Below, one piece after another: positions 7,114-7,116 of a stretch of DNA of 7,116 bases. This DNA comes from an uncultured Bacteroidales bacterium (GTDB lineage Bacteria; Bacteroidota; Bacteroidia; Bacteroidales; Lentimicrobiaceae). The notes beneath the pieces were generated by a model. It did no database searches and was not told the DNA's origin. It worked only from the letters and a program-made list of their open reading frames with translations. Each line of letters begins with the position of its first letter. The first letter of the stretch is position 1. The DNA is taken from NCBI GenBank assembly GCA_937864935.1, contig CALMDN010000183.1, forward strand, positions 1-7,116, given 5' to 3'. The translations under genes were made by a program, and so were the position numbers.

Positions 7114-7116
7114 AGC

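Noticed and set aside
1..7116. Search for CRISPR arrays, tRNA/rRNA genes, insertion sequences and toxin-antitoxin or defence genes
   Set aside because: No regularly spaced repeats, cloverleaf-like sequences, transposase motifs or defence-type domains were seen; all coding space is explained by the five genes listed.

Overview
The window looks like ordinary chromosome of a member of the Bacteroidota, most likely Bacteroidales-like. I base this on the protein types (a Wza/Wzc-type export pair, a zinc-finger-less TopA and an arginase-fold protein of a type I associate with this phylum). Starts lack Shine-Dalgarno sequences, and promoter-like -7 boxes of the form TAnnTTTG lie upstream of the genes. 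No mobile element, CRISPR array, rRNA or tRNA is visible.

Layout. Positions 1-1808 (minus strand) hold two genes of a polysaccharide export locus. The promoter-proximal one is a Wza-like outer-membrane export lipoprotein. Eight bases behind it comes a Wzz/Wzc-like inner-membrane chain-length protein, cut by the left edge of the window. Together these would form the trans-envelope exporter of a capsule or exopolysaccharide, and the rest of the operon lies to the left. Positions 1809-2049 are intergenic: a probable promoter for the export genes, a leader of about 120 nt, and an inverted repeat behind miaB. Positions 2050-3402 (minus) are miaB, the tRNA methylthiotransferase. Positions 3403-3582 form a divergent promoter region. 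Positions 3583-5940 (plus) are topA, DNA topoisomerase I, closed by a convincing intrinsic terminator. Positions 6055-7113 (plus) hold a complete arginase/formimidoylglutamase-fold protein with three of the six usual metal ligands replaced.

The export pair works as a unit. miaB and topA are separate housekeeping genes read away from each other. The arginase-like gene follows topA but probably has its own promoter behind the topA terminator. The most interesting item is this arginase-fold protein: the fold motifs are clear, but the metal site looks dismantled, so the usual annotation as an active formimidoylglutamase is doubtful. I found no clear evidence of a new multi-gene system here.
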